The notes: generated by a model not told the origin, from the letters alone. 64,000 nt of DNA from Cephalotus follicularis (GCA_001972305.1 BDDD01000078.1:408489-472488); one strand, 5' to 3'. Positions 30,697 to 43,307 are shown, counted from the first letter of the stretch. Made by a program: numbers and translations.

Positions 30697-33450
30697 TGTA
30701 ACCTGTTTATTCGTATGCATGTTTTTTTGGCGGGGCTTTTAATCTGTTTTGTTATGAAGTCCATCTATTTTTTATTTTTTGGGCCTGTGTGTTTTGGGCT
30801 GACTGATACCAACCTTGACTTTGTGTATGATAGTATGTGTATGTGTTGGAAATGTTATGTTTATTTAGTATATGTTTATGTCTTTTTTAAATAAAACAAC
30901 TTTCATAATTTCTAATTATTATTTTTGAAACTTATTAATTCAAATTATTTATTTAAACAAAATTTCCTTTTTCTCTCTCCCTCATATGTTCCTCTCTCGT
31001 ACGTCTCTCCCTCTCTTAACTCCCTCACACAGTTGCTTCCTCTTTTTCCATTCTTTTCTCCTAAAAATCCTCTACTTCCTTATCGTGTTAGATTTTTGTC
31101 TCCATATTCATTATCCTAGCCGAAATCCTCTCCCTTTTTTCTGTTTAAGAATGTGGTTATCCATTGTTTTATGCCACTAGTTTCTATCTTGCCTGGTTGT
31201 TGCCGTGTCTTGACAATTGGGAATCCTCTGTGTTCTTGTGCAAGTGTGTTCATCAAAATCAGGTTTATGCTTTGTAATTTCAGTCCTTGATTGTTCCGTC
31301 CTTGTTATACTTTCCTTTGACAGGCTTTGAATTTGTATGTTCGTTTTCCTTCTCTTTTGTTCATGTTCAGCAGTCGTGTGATGTTTGGGGAAATCGTAGT
31401 TCTTCTCATACAGTTTCTATATCTGTAACACCATTACAGGTTAGCTATTCATTGTGCCGTGATGGTTGGTTCTACTTTGTTATGAATCCGTTTCTTATAG
31501 GCTGTTAGAAGTTCGATTTTGTTTCTTGCCAGTTTATACTATGTTATTGCTTCTGAGTCAGTTGATCAGCCTTTAGGTGTTTGGCATAAGTTTGAATATG
31601 ATTTTCGTAACTGAAGGTGGCATTGACAGAAAAATTAGACTATGGATATGTATGCATGTGTTTAGAAGTCACAGTTTTTCTTTGAGTTTAGCCACTGGTT
31701 ACATATTCATTCAAATTCTGTGTTCTTCTACTGTTTAAGTGGCATGCGATGTCTTATGTAAATGTTTATAGGCCTCTGGTTTTACATTATCCAGGTTTTG
31801 ACAGATTTCAGCATAGGATTGTTAGAGTTCTTCTGTTCTGTCACCCAGAACAGTCGGCTATCTTACGTTGAGTAGTCGACTGTCTGTATGATCAGTCGAC
31901 TTCTATACCTTGCACAGTCGACTGGGCCCCTATCACAGTTGGCTGGCTGCAGTCCAGTTTGTGTAGTCGGCTGCCTATGTTGTGAAGTCGACTACCAAGC
32001 TGTCAACCATCGATTGGAGTCCTGTACAGTCGGCTGGTGAGTCCTGTAACTTTCTGTTTTCAAGTTTCTTTGTCCGTTTGCCCTTCTGTTGAATCGGGGC
32101 CTGTTTTAAACACAGTCATAATTCTGAATTATGCCCCCAATGATTTTTAGATTCTTATATGAATGATTTTATGCCTTTTAGATTTTTGTGCTATGAAGGG
32201 CAATCAGAATTTATCAGTCAAATTCTTAAGTCAAATTCTGTAATCGCATAAGGTACGGATATTCTGCTCTTTAACACTCTCTTCGATTTTATCGAGATAA
32301 TTTAGTTTTTTTTTTTATGAATGGAGGTTTATTCCTTGATATGTTCCTTCGATTTTATAAACTTAGTTATGCTTTGGGTTATGATATGTTTATGAAATGA
32401 GATATAATCATCTCTTTATGGTAAAAATAAATTAGTTGATTTTCGATTATGAAAATATGTGCAATGTGCAAATGATATCGTTTGATAATGATTTTTGAAT
32501 ATGTTTCGAAAAAGCTTTCCTATATGTGTTATGAATTGATTTTGATTAAATCAATGATTTTGAAATGGTAAACTACTGAGTTTATACCCACCTATGGGGC
32601 ATACCGTAGGCATGTCGTAGGCCTGACACGGTGACATGACATTTTCGTAGCGATGTGATTAGTCTACGACGTCTCTCTATGTTTTGATAATCCCACGAGG
32701 TGGATTATGGATCCGTTATGTATGATAGAGGCGTATGGATCGATTCTAGTATATGACATATGTGATAAATATATAATATATGATATGTTATGATGTGAGA
32801 ATTGACTTCTGTAGTGTCGTATACTCCAATTCTACTTGGCATGTGGAATTAGCTCCTCCCTTGCCATATGTGTTCTAATAAGTGATATGTTATGTGGCTC
32901 AGTATAGAATATATGTTTTGAAAGGTATGCTTATGTTTTAAAAGCTATGGATTTGGCTTATACGTTTTGCCGAGGGCAATTACAAACAATGTCTAAACTG
33001 CTTAAGATTTTTGTTTTGAATTGACTTTTGAAATCTTACTGCTTTTAAATTACCGTTTACTGTTTACAATCTTTATTCGCACTGAGGTTTGCTCAGCCGT
33101 GATTTGTTTTCCATGCGGCAGGTTATCAGGAGCAGTGGGGCAGTGTGTGATGAGAGATGTCCATCTTGTGTCAGAGGATAATTTAAGAGTGTGATCCTAC
33201 TATGTTTCTGTTAGGACAAGTCTGTGGACAATAAGTTACTCTTTGGTTTATGATTTCAATATTTTGACTTATGGTTTATGTTAAGTTTTCAGACTATGTT
33301 TAGTTTAGTTATGTCATCAGTATATGTTATGACCACCACGTATTTTGGAAATAAATTTATTCATATGTTTAGTTAAGTTATGTTTTGTTATATTATGTTA
33401 AGTTTCTATTTTATGACCTGTAAGGACTCTCACCGTTTGGGGGTGTTATA
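30697..33450 (+). repeat. Element F 3' LTR
   Basis: This 2754-bp LTR starts TGTAACCTGTTTATTCG and ends CCGTTTGGGGGTGTTATA (CA mutated to TA). Its 3' half matches the G LTR ('tctacgacgtctctctat', 'ggcaggttatcaggagca'). Several short ORFs occur, including a T-rich one at 30652-30894; none looks like a protein. It abuts the copia LTR fragment at 33451 without a TSD. Confidence 0.88.
31851..32036. repeat. CAGTCGACTG palindrome array in the F LTR, 9 sites
   Basis: 10-mers start at 31851, 31873, 31893, 31915, 31936, 31964, 31985, 32007 and 32027. Gaps are 22, 20, 22, 21, 28, 21, 22 and 20 bp. Variants include cagtcggctg, tagtcgactg and ccatcgattg. Confidence 0.88.
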
Positions 33451-35363
33451 GGATTCCTATGGTCTCGGTAATGTATAGTCTATGGTGACTAGTAGGCCTA
33501 TAGCCTCTATTGTCTCCTTTGACTTGAGCGGTTGGCATGCATTGTGTGGTGACTGCTTGACTTTGATTTCCGCCATCCCCAGCACTAGCCAGGTGCCAAC
33601 AAAAGGGTTGTCTTTGGGTCTTGTGGGAGCTATATTGAGATGTATGGGCGAGTGCGCAATAGGGGATTGTTACACCCGGGCTGAGGGTGACCGGCTCTAT
33701 TTATCTATGTACGTTGCAGACTTAAAAGTCCTGATTAGGCATTGGTGGACTGGGAACGAGAGGTTCCCGTGGGAGGTATACCGATAGTCTCGGTGTGATC
33801 ATAGATTCATAGCTATCGCAGCATTACTAGGGGTGAAATTCAACCAAACCCTAGGTTGTGATCGGAACCAAGTATGATGAGGGAAACATGACACATATGC
33901 CCATGACTGGATAGAGGGACTGGCTATTCGGACCATGATTGATAGATGTGGTAATACACGGATCGGGGGGGTGACTGGCACTCACACAGAGGCTTCTTTG
34001 ATTGTCGGTGTACTATTAGAGTGGTCGTACCAAAAATCGAGATGTTTTGGGAATTTATCATCATACCAGAGATCGACAGGCTTTCGGGTCCTGCCTGACT
34101 TTGAACAGGTTGATATGTGGTGGGACACATATCATTTAGTGAAAGGACAACATCAGGAAAGATGTTGCTTTGCTCGTGAGTATTTCATTTGATTGATTTA
34201 TGTCCATGCAATGCGACAATGAAATATTCCATGCAAAAGCTTTTGAAATGAGAAGAGGATGCCCATTCTTGTTTTGGGCGTCGACGCCATGTCCCATTGA
34301 GTTGCTAGGCGTTAACGTGAATGACTTGTATTGACGCTGGAAAAACCAGTAGCTTTACACGTGGATGCCAAGAGGGGTACACGTCGACGCCATAACTGAC
34401 TTTCTCTCTACTTTACACATTGACGTGAAGACAAATGAGACTAGGCGCCTCCTTCATCCTTTCCTTGGCGTTGACGCCTAGATAAGATGAGACGTATGGC
34501 GTTGACGCCTTGACAGGCTAATGCTCAGTGTAAAGGAGAGAGAACGTCAACACTATGAAAGTCTTGAGAGAAGCTTATTGAACACACTTGAGACTTCCTC
34601 TTTCTCTCTCTTCTCTGGCTTGCTTTCTCTTCTTCCTGATTGCGTACGCGTCGATGCCTATTGCCTACACGTTGACGCCTACGTCACCTGGTGAAAATTG
34701 CATCCATTTTTAAGCCTCCTTTCACCACTCAAAGTTCATAATAGGTGGAGATAACTTGCACACTGCTCTTTATCTTTACCTATAGTGATTTAGACTAGGT
34801 TAAACACTTGGCCTTCATCTTCCTCATTCATGGTTTGAGTATTTGCTTAGAGGAGCTTGGAGTTATTGGATTGAAGTGGAGAGGGAGCTTATCTTGAAGG
34901 AAGGAGTCTTCACCGTTGGTAAGAGTCTCTTTTTCTTCTCCCCTTGTGTCGCCATGGCAGTGGGTGCTGGTAAGGGTTTGGGAAAACCCTAGCTGAACCT
35001 CCATGGGTGTTTGTTGGTGCTCCCCTCTCATCCCCTAGGGTTAAGGATGTGTGGAATTGGGTTTCTTGGGCATTAGGCTAGGGTATTGTGTGTTTGCCTT
35101 GTGAGTCTATGTGTGTACCCATTTGTTAGGGTTTACGGCAGGCCTATTTGAATCCCGAATTCCTTGTGCTTGGTTTTCGATATTGGATTGTTTGAATGTT
35201 GATTAGAGTTCCTTGTCATTTATTGGGACAATTCGAACATAGATTGGGGCATCTCATTGCTTAGGGATTAATCTATTTGTGGAAAATTAAAGTTAATCGG
35301 CCCTAACCCCTACTGTCCGCATTGATTAGTCTTCTGCTGTGCTTGGGTCATGCATTCTCGACA
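33451..35363 (+). repeat. Element H 5' LTR, 5'-truncated
   Basis: It corresponds to 41251-43206 of the 3' LTR and ends ATTCTCGACA before the PBS. Its start is fused to the end of the F LTR. The palindrome motifs at 34280-34506 are less regular here than in the 3' copy. Confidence 0.87.
34278..34506. repeat. GCGTTGACGC-type array, H 5' LTR
   Basis: Core hexamers start at 34280, 34311, 34330, 34361, 34383, 34419, 34470 and 34501. Gaps are 31, 19, 31, 22, 36, 51 and 31 bp. Further sites lie near 34649 and 34671. Confidence 0.8.
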
Positions 35364-35365
35364 AG

Positions 35366-35377
35366 TGGTATCAGAGC
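35366..35377 (+). other. Primer-binding site of element H
   Basis: TGGTATCAGAGC, two bases after the LTR end, is a perfect initiator-Met tRNA match. Confidence 0.93.
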
Positions 35378-36727
35378 GTGCTAATCAACTACAATCAGAC
35401 CTCAATTTGATGTTTTGTGAATTGTTGATTGCATATGTGTCTTGGCCGATTTTATGTAGCCCTACGTTTAGTGTGAGTTTCTTATTGGTCACACTAATGA
35501 AATAGATGAACCATTAAATGTCAGATTGTTACGTGTTTATTCAATTATATATCAGTTATATTTTTTAATTTCTTATGCATGTTGTTAGTCCTTGGGCTGC
35601 ACCTAGCTTTGTGTTATCTTATGTGGTCAATTTAATTTCTTTCTTACAATAATGGAATCCAATCGGTCTGTAATAAGGCTGCCTGCGAGCGCCGTATTTA
35701 TTTTCTTGTTCTTTTTCTTAGAGTAGAATTCTCTTCTCCCTCAATTGTGTGTCTTTTCATTTAATTGTACATATGGTTGTATATTGAAGAAAGGAGATCA
35801 ATGAAGTTTGAAGAGAATATCAAGAAAATTGCAAGACCAGCTGAAGGCCATGTATGCATGGTAGCAATTGTAATAGAGTTTATTAAATTAGTACACCTAG
35901 GAAGACCTAGTGGTCACTTTTCCTCGCGTGATCACTTATAGCTTATGTCCCAAGTCAGGCCACTTTTAGGGTGCATGAGATGAATGTTTTTCTTTTAACA
36001 ATCCAAACACGTCCAAGCATGTTAAGCCGTCCAAATGGATTGGAAGATTAAAATTAATCTAAAACAGCTATGGTAATTTGTAAAATTTGATGAGACCAAA
36101 TCCCTCCAACTTGCAAATAATAAGTCCATGAGCTGTGGGGTTGTTGCCATGTCGTTGGCCTTCCACAATCATCGTTGATTGGGGTGGATATACTTGGGAT
36201 GGCACCAGCCAAAGCTGAGGTCCCCCGTATAAGCATTTCTATTCAGTTTCAGTGTGAGGTACACAGGAAGGAAATGATCATGTTTTGATACTCTTACAGG
36301 CCAAAGCGTGTGGGTGTCAAAACGAGTCTATTTCTTTGTGGATTGCGGGTTTGACTTATACCGGGATCATACGGTTTGCACAACCAGAGTTGGGACCATA
36401 TAAGCCGGCAGGTCGAATCTTGTATCGGATCTTACATAATGGCGATAGGTCCTAATGTAAATTGGTATTCATACCAACCTATTCAGATATTATGGTTTGC
36501 ACGATCAAAGTCGGGACTATAGTATTTTGGTTAGATTCGGATCCCCACTAAGAAATGAGAGGCTTCCCGAATTCCACATGGGGTGTGGGATAATATTAGA
36601 ATAGTGGGAGGAACCATAATTACAAAAGACCAAGTATTATAGTAAAAATATAAATTGAATGATTTTCAAATTTATCTCTCTTGTTTCCTCTTTTATAGGT
36701 TGCTATTTCTCACCATATTCTGCAACC
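35378..36727 (+). other. Element H leader, non-coding
   Basis: About 1.35 kb lies between PBS and gag. It is AT-rich and no ORF of interest is seen on either strand. Long leaders with this position are common in plant copia elements. Confidence 0.6.
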
Positions 36728-37600
36728 ATGTCAGTTGGCACAACACTATCGAGGGTTCTTGAAACTAACAAGCTCACGGGCCGAAATTTCTTGGATTGGC
36801 AGTGCAACCTGCACTTGGCACTAACGAGCATGAACTTTGCTCATGTCATGACTGAGAGCCCCCCGAAACTGGGAGCCAACTCGACGGAAGAGAAAAAGGC
36901 CAAGAGGGCCAAGTGGTTAGACGAGGACGAGCAAGCTCGTTGCCAAGCGATTTTGGGTATGGTCGCAGAATTGTAAAGGCAGCATGAGAAGCTTGATTCC
37001 CTAGGAGCTATACTTCTCCATCTTCAGGAGTTGTATGGATCCCGATCGAGGACCGAGAGGTTTAACTTGTCCCGTCAGCTCTTCTGCACGAAGATGGCCA
37101 AGGGATCTTCAGTCCATGCACATGTTTGAAGCTGATTGATCTTGTTGAGCAGCTGGCTCAGTTGGATATTACCATGGACAATGATTTCTACATTTGACCT
37201 GGTTCTTTCATCCCCCCCTAGGTCATACTCTCAGTTCATCACAAATTTCCACATGAACAAGGTGGATACTAATCTGCCTGAACTTGTTGAAATGCTTTGT
37301 ACGGCCGAAGCCGACATGGGCCACAGGAGGTCCAAATCTTATGTGATGTATCCTCCATCTACTTCTTCCCGAACAGCTCCAAGAGGGAGCGGATCAAAAG
37401 GATCCACGTCTAAGGGCAAGGCACCCATGAAACCTAAAGGGAAGAGACCAACTGCGCTTGCGGGGCCAGTGGTTGGGGGATCAGTCCTTGATACGATCCG
37501 GTACCTACAAGATGATGACTGTTCCTTCTATTGTGGGAAGCACGAACATTAGAGATCACAATGTAGTGAGTTCCAAAACTCCAAGTTAGGAGGTACCTCA
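36728..37600 (+). pseudogene. Element H gag (broken)
   Basis: The copia capsid gene starts MSVGTTLSRVLETNKLTG at 36728, followed by NFLDWQCNLHLALTS and KRAKWLDEDEQARCQAIL, the usual plant copia gag start. A stop follows MVAEL at 36976, after which LQELYGSRSRTERFNLSRQL reads on. Another stop and a frameshift shift reading to VDTNLPELVEMLCTAEADMG and a basic linker (KGKAPMKPKGKR). The zinc knuckle is damaged: CSFYCGKHEH, a stop in place of the expected Trp, then RSQC. Confidence 0.83.
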
Positions 37601-38100
37601 AGGTCAGGTACTTTCATGATTGAGCTTTTTCTAGCTACTAATGTTAGCTAAACTTGGATTTTGGATTCAAGTTATGGAACAAATATTTCTTACTCTTTGC
37701 AGGGGCTAAGAGGCACTAGACAGTTGAGAGAGGCTGAAGCTTTGGACTTGCGTCAGGTGATGGATCGAGGATTCACACCACGACAATAGGCGTTTTTGAA
37801 TTGTCTTTATGTAATGGCCATGTAATTAAATTTGATCCTTGTTACTTTGTTAAGATCCTTGTCAGAAACGTTGTATCTATTTCTTATTTGTATAAGAAGG
37901 GCATGGAGCTCACTTTTTCTACATATGGCTGTAGACTTATGCAAAACAATGTTCTTTTATGTGATGGACACATTGACAATGGGATCTATGTTTTAAATAC
38001 AAATGCACAAATGGCTTTAACAATTCAAACTGGAACAAGCACTAAAAGACAACAAGGGATAGGCGATGTAAACCCTTCATACATATGGCATTGACGATTA
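37601..38100 (+). pseudogene. Element H protease and pre-integrase region (broken)
   Basis: The protease site is reduced to WILDSSYGTNI near 37655, where copia elements usually have DSG plus a Thr/Cys. Frame breaks follow. A reading frame at 37801-38094 (VRNVVSISYLYKKGMEL, NVLLCDGHIDNGIYVLN) runs towards the conserved WHxxLGH region, split by a stop (IWH*). This is the segment between protease and integrase, and it is not functional. Confidence 0.72.
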
Positions 38101-38720
38101 GGTCATCCTAGTCTGGGTAGACTAACACGCTTGGTTAAGGATGGTCTTTTAAACATCTAGGACGTGGAGTCCTTTCCTACGTGTGAGCCATGTCTTATTG
38201 GCAAGATGACCAAATCTTCCTTCTCCAGAGTAGGAGAAAGGGCTGTGGACATACTGGCTCTTGTTCATACCAACGTCTGCGGACCTTTGTCGGTCAATGC
38301 TAGTGGAGGTTTTCCCTACTTCGTCACCTTCACCGATGACTTGTCACGGTATGGTTATGTGTTTCTAATGAAACACAAGTCTGAGGCCTTGGAGAGGTTC
38401 AAGGAATTCAGAGTAGAAGTAGAAAAGCAAATGGGTAAACCCATTTAGATCCTCCGATTGGATCGAGGTGGAGAATACCTATCTGCTAAATTCCTGGGTT
38501 ATCTGAGGGATAACGGAATTCTCTCTCAATGGACACCTCCAGGAACCCCACATCATAATGGTGTGTCTGAGTGAAGGAATCGAACTTTGATGAACATGGT
38601 TCGATCCATGATGTCTATCGCGGATCATCCTATATCATTCTGGGGTTATGCACTGCACGCGGTGGTGTACATCCTAAACTGGATTCCATCAAAATCCGTC
38701 CCCTCCCCTCCTACGAGGTA
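38101..38720 (+). pseudogene. Element H integrase (broken)
   Basis: LGHPSLGRLTRLV and CEPCLIGKMTKSSF represent the HHCC zinc region. The core reads ILALVHTNVCGPLSVN, with Asn where the first catalytic Asp is expected (HTDVCGPL in relatives). A stop follows MGKPI; then RLDRGGEYLSAKF keeps the second Asp, and HHNGVSE keeps the Glu, followed by another stop before RNRTLM. A reading frame from 38571 starts in a different frame, so a frameshift is also present. Confidence 0.82.
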
Positions 38721-40756
38721 TACATCAGGACGAAACCCTACCTAAACCATTTGAGGGTTTGGGGTTGTCCAAATTATGTTACAAGGGAGGATCCTTCTAA
38801 GCTGGAGGCACGAGCGGATCGTTGCCGGTTTGTAGGGTATCGTAAGGAGAGCAAAGGATACTTCTTTTACCATCCCAGCGATCAAAAGGTTTTTGTATCG
38901 CTTACTGCCAAATTCCTAGAGAAAGAATACTTACTTTCAGGGAGCAGTGGGAGCAAGGTGGAACTGAGAGAGTTATCACCTGGTGAAAGCCCACAGGATG
39001 AGGAGGAATTAGAGGTTCATCCTTCTACAGACTCTGTTGGGGAAGGTTCCCAACCTGAGAGTGGATCTCAGATAGGCGCTCCTCTCGTGAGGAAATCAGA
39101 CAGAGTTCCAATACTTTCTGAGAGATATGGCGTTCTCATTGAGGACACTGAGGAACTCAAAGACATCGATGATGATGAGCCTGTCAGCTACGAGGAGGCA
39201 GTGAAGAGCACTGAATCTGGGGCATGGCTAGAGGCCATGAAATCCGAGATGGACTCCATGGATGCCAACCATGTATGGAACTTGGTCAATGCTCCTGAGG
39301 GTATTAACCCCATTGGTTTCAAATGGATCTTTAAGAGGAAGATTGGCGTTGATGGTAAGATAGAGAATTATAAAGAGCGATTGGTCGTGAAAGGGTATAG
39401 ACAAAGAAACGGTGTCGACTATAGCAAAACTTTCTCACCAAGCGCTATGCTTAAATCCATTCGGATATTGCTTGCTATTGCCGCTCATCACGATTATGAG
39501 ATATAGAAATTGGATGTCAAGACTTCCTTCCTGAATGGCTTTCTTGAAGAGGGTATTTACATGTCCCAACCTGAGGGGTTTACATCGATGGAGCATCCAC
39601 AGAGAGTGTGTAAGCTCCAAAGGTCGATCTCCAACCTTAAGCAAGCGTCCCATAACTGGAACATCCGTTTTGACGAGACTGTTAAGACTTTTGGTTTCAT
39701 CAAAAACAAGGATGAGCCTTGTCTCTACCAGAAACAGGATGATCAGAACATCACTTTCTTGGTACTATACGTGGATGACATACTAATCATAGGGAATGAT
39801 GTGGGTATGTTCAGTTCGTTAAAGTATGGTTATCCAAGAACTTCTCCATGAAGGATTTGGGAGAGGCATCCTATATATTGGGTATAAAGATCTATAGAGA
39901 TAGATCTAATAGGTTGCTGGGACTCTCCCAAAGCCAGTACATCAACAAGGTGGTAAAATGGTATGTCTTTGAGAATTCAAAACAGGGCCTTCTTCCGATT
40001 GGCCAGGGAATTCACCTCTCCAATAGGATGTCTCCACAGAAAAATGAGGAGAGGAGTCGCATGAGTAGGCAGCCATATGCTTTGGTTGTTGGCTCCATCA
40101 TGTATGCCATGCTGTGTACTAGACCTGATGTTGCCTATGTCTTGGGTATGGCCAGTCGATTTAAGTCTGATCCCGGTAAGAAACATTGGGAGGCCGTCAA
40201 GGGGGTACTCAAATACCTAAGGAGGACTCAGGAAACCTTCTTGGTCTATGAAGGAGATAGTGAATTGAAATTAGAGTGCTTCACTAACTCTAGTTTCAAT
40301 AGTGATACGGATGATCACAAATCCCTTTCAGGATATGTTTTTGTCCTGAATGGAGGTGATGTGTGCTGGAGGAGTTCCAAGACGGAGACAACTGCTGACT
40401 CCACCACAGAAGCAGAATATGTTGCAGCCTCAGATGCCACCGAGGAAGCTATTTGGATGCGAAAGTTCATTGCTGAACTTGATGTGGCTCCAACAATTGC
40501 ACGTCCAATTGTGGTATACTGTGACAACAATGGGGCTGCTGCACAAGCTAAACAACCCCGGTCTCATCATCGCTCCAAGCACATACAGTGATGGTATCAT
40601 CTGATTAGAGAGATCATCGGCAGAGGATACATTACCCTTGAGAGAGTTGCCACGGAGGCAAATTTAGCAGACCCACTGACCAATTCCTTGAGCAGCACTG
40701 TTCTAGAGAGACATCTGAGTGCTATGGGCTTACGCTATAAGTCGTCGTGGCTATAG
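38721..40756 (+). pseudogene. Element H RT and RNase H (broken)
   Basis: The integrase C-terminus (LNHLRVWGCPNYV, FVGYRKESKGYFFY) leads into copia RT: AWLEAMKSEMDSMD, NPIGFKWIFKRK and FSPSAMLKSIRILL, with a stop after HHDYEI. It continues KLDVKTSFLNGFLEEGIYM and the catalytic LYVDDILIIGND. A frameshift near 39830 precedes KDLGEASYILGIKIYRDR. RNase H follows: LSGYVFVLNGGDVCWRS, TTEAEYVAASDATEEAIWM, VYCDNNGAAAQAKQ, a stop after SKHIQ, then the last residues ending YKSSWL at TAG 40754-40756. The order, with RT after integrase, is diagnostic of copia. Confidence 0.88.
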
Positions 40757-40760
40757 GGCC

Positions 40761-40771
40761 AAGTGGGAGAT
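40761..40771 (+). other. Polypurine tract of element H
   Basis: AAGTGGGAGAT lies immediately before TGTTAGG, a typical copia PPT/LTR junction. Confidence 0.88.
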
Positions 40772-42080
40772 TGTTAGGTTAGGGGTTTCCTTGTATGCCA
40801 CGATATGGCTTGTTTGTATATAAACACTCTTGATTAATACAATTCTGAATTCCTTTTATATTCTATGTGCATATTTATATATTGGCAAGGCTACCTGGCT
40901 CATCCCAACCAACCAAAAGGAACAGAATAAATATACGCAATTAACTGTATGTCATATAGTGCACTGTCACACCAAAGGGTTGGATCTTGTGCCGAGAGGG
41001 CTATGAGAATGAGATCCCTATCCCCTGTGAGAAATGTTCCAAGTGATAGGTTCACTTTCTTTGGGCCATTGATGAATCGTGAAGACTTGTCACGTTAAGC
41101 TTGCTCCTGGGTTAGCAGTGGAGGTTAGTTATCTCGTAGCCAATTGGGTTTATCCCTGAAGCTAAATGTGAGGTGTATGCTAGAGTGCGTGGCACTGAAC
41201 AGACCCACCAATACGAAACCTATTCTGACAGTCAGTACCCAATGTCAATAGGATTCCTATGGTTTCGGTAGTGTATAGTCTATGGTGACAAGTAGGTCTA
41301 TAGCCTGCGTTGTCTCCTTTGACCTGAGCGGCTGGCATGCATTGTCTGGTGACTGCTTGACTTTGATTTCTGCCTACCCAGCACTAGCCAGGTGTTGGCA
41401 AAAGGGTTGTCTTTGGGTCTTGTGGGAGCTACATTAAAATGTGTAGGCGAGTGCGCAATAGGAGATCATCACACTTGTGCTGAGGGTGACCAGCTCTATT
41501 TATATTTGTACGTTGCAGACTTAAAATTCCTGATAAGGCATAGGTGGACTGGTAATGAGAGCTTCCCGTGGAAGGTGTACCGATAGTCTCAGTGCTATCA
41601 TAGATTCATAGCTGTCACAGCATTACTAGGGGTGACATTCATCCAAACCCTAGGCTATGATCGGAGCCAAGTATGACGAGGGAAACATGACAATATGCCG
41701 ATGACTGGATAGAGCGACTGGCTATTCGGACCATGATTGATAGACGTAGTAATACACGGATCCCGAGTGTGACTGGCACTCACATTGGGGCTGCTCTGAT
41801 TGTCGGTGTATTGTTAGAGTGGTCCTAGCAGAAATCAAGATGTTTTGGGAATTTATCATCATACCGGAGATCGACAGGCTTTCGGCTCCTGCCTGACTTT
41901 GAATAGGTTGATATGTGGTGGGACACATATCATTTAGTGAAAGGACAACATTAGGCAAGACGAAGCTTTTCTTGTGAGAATTTCATTTGATCGATTTAGG
42001 TTGATGCAATGCCACGATGAAATATTCCATGCGAAGGCTTTTGAAATAAGAAGAGGATGTCCATTCTTGTTGTGTTGCTG

Positions 42081-42350
42081 GGCGTTAATGCCAATGGCTT
42101 GCGTTGACGCTAGAAAAACTAGTAGCTTTACACATCGACACCACGAGGGGTACACGTTGACGCCATAACTGGCTTGATCCATAGGCGTTAACGCTACGCA
42201 GAGCATGGTGTTGAAGATTTAAAAACCCGTAGGTTTACGCGTTGACACTATGGGTTTTACACATCGATGTGAAGACAAATGAGACTAGGCACTTGTTTTA
42301 TCCTATCCTTGGTGTTGACACCTAGATAAGATGAGACGCATGGCGTTGAC
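42081..42350. repeat. GCGTTGACGC-type array, H 3' LTR, 10 sites with alternating gaps
   Basis: Core hexamers start at 42084, 42103, 42134, 42156, 42187, 42210, 42241, 42263, 42314 and 42345. Gaps are 19, 31, 22, 31, 23, 31, 22, 51 and 31 bp, a strict short/long alternation with one site missing. Confidence 0.88.
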
Positions 42351-42397
42351 GCCCTGACAGGCTAATGCGCGGTGTAAAGGAGAGAGAAAGTCAACAC

Positions 42398-42404
42398 TAT
42401 AAAA
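42398..42404 (+). promoter_or_regulatory. Candidate TATA box of the H LTR
   Basis: CTATAAAATTC lies about 50 bp after the last array site. The 5' LTR has a mutated form (ctatgaaag). Confidence 0.45.
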
Positions 42405-43307
42405 TTCTTGAGAGAAGCTTGTAGAAAACACTTGAGACTTCCTCTTTCTCTCTCTTCCCTGGCATGCTTTCTTTTCTTCCTGCTTGCTTACGCGTCGATG
42501 TCTATCACCTACACGTTGACGCCTACGTCGCCTGGTGCGAATTGCATCCATTTTCAAGCCTTCTTTCACCACTCAATGTTCATGATAGGTGGAGATAACT
42601 TGCACACCGCTCTTTATCTTTACCTAGAGTTATTTAGACTAGTTTAAACATTTGGCCTTCATCTTCCTCATTTGTGGTTTGAGGATTTGCTTGGAGGAGC
42701 TTGGAGTTCTTGGATTCAAGTGGAGAGGGAGCTTATCTTGAAGGAAGGAGTCTTCACCATTGGTAAGAGTCTCTTTTTCTTCTCCCCTTGTGTTGCTATG
42801 ACAGTGGGTGTTGGTAATGGTTTTGGAAAACCTTAGCCGAACCTCCATGGGTGTTTGTTGGTGCTCCCTTTTCATCCTTTAGGGTTAGGGATGTAAAGAA
42901 TTGGGTTTCTTGGGCATTAAGCTAGGGTATTGTGTGTTTTCCTTGTGAGTCTATGTGTGTGCCCATTTTATAGGGTTTACGGCAACCCTATTCGATTCCT
43001 GAATTCCTTGTGCTTTGTCTTTGTTTTGGTTGGTTTGAATGTTGATTAGAGTTCATTGGCATTTATTGGGACAATTTGAACATAGATTAGGGCATCCCCT
43101 TGCTTGTAGATTGATTTATTTGTGGAAAATTAAAGTTAATCGGCCTTAACCCCCAATGTCGGCATTGATTAGTCTTTCGATGAGTGTGGGCAACAAGTTC
43201 CCGATAGTACGCTGGGCAGATCGAACATAGAGGGAAGAGACACAACCAGGGAAGAGAGAGAGAGAGAAAGAGTGAAGTCTCTTATGTGTATTTGTAAGAC
43301 CTATTGT

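Larger units (their letters stand above)
33451..43206 (+). mobile_element. Ty1/copia element H
   Basis: This copia retrotransposon is on the plus strand. Its 5' LTR fragment (33451-35363) lacks about 480 bp at its start. PBS, long leader, gag, protease, integrase, RT and RNase H follow in copia order (integrase before RT), then a PPT and a full 3' LTR (40772-43206). The two LTR copies align from 'ggattcctatgg' (33451 and 41251). Many stops and frameshifts make it coding-dead. A TSD cannot be tested because the 5' end is missing. Confidence 0.9.
40772..43206 (+). repeat. Element H 3' LTR
   Basis: This 2.4-kb LTR starts TGTTAGGTTAGGGG and ends near AGTTCCCGATA, aligned with ATTCTCGACA of the 5' copy. 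A TATA-like box is seen near its start (TATATAAA, 40818) and a second directly after the palindrome array (42398). It abuts the oppositely oriented copia LTR H2. Confidence 0.85.

Noticed and set aside
30652..31508. Hydrophobic short ORFs in the F LTR
   Set aside because: T-rich LTR sequence gives runs of Phe, Leu and Val. No start context, domain or conservation is visible.
33482..34192. ORFs of 60-100 codons in the H LTR
   Set aside because: The same frames are broken in the 3' LTR copy (41392-41586), so there is no sign of coding.
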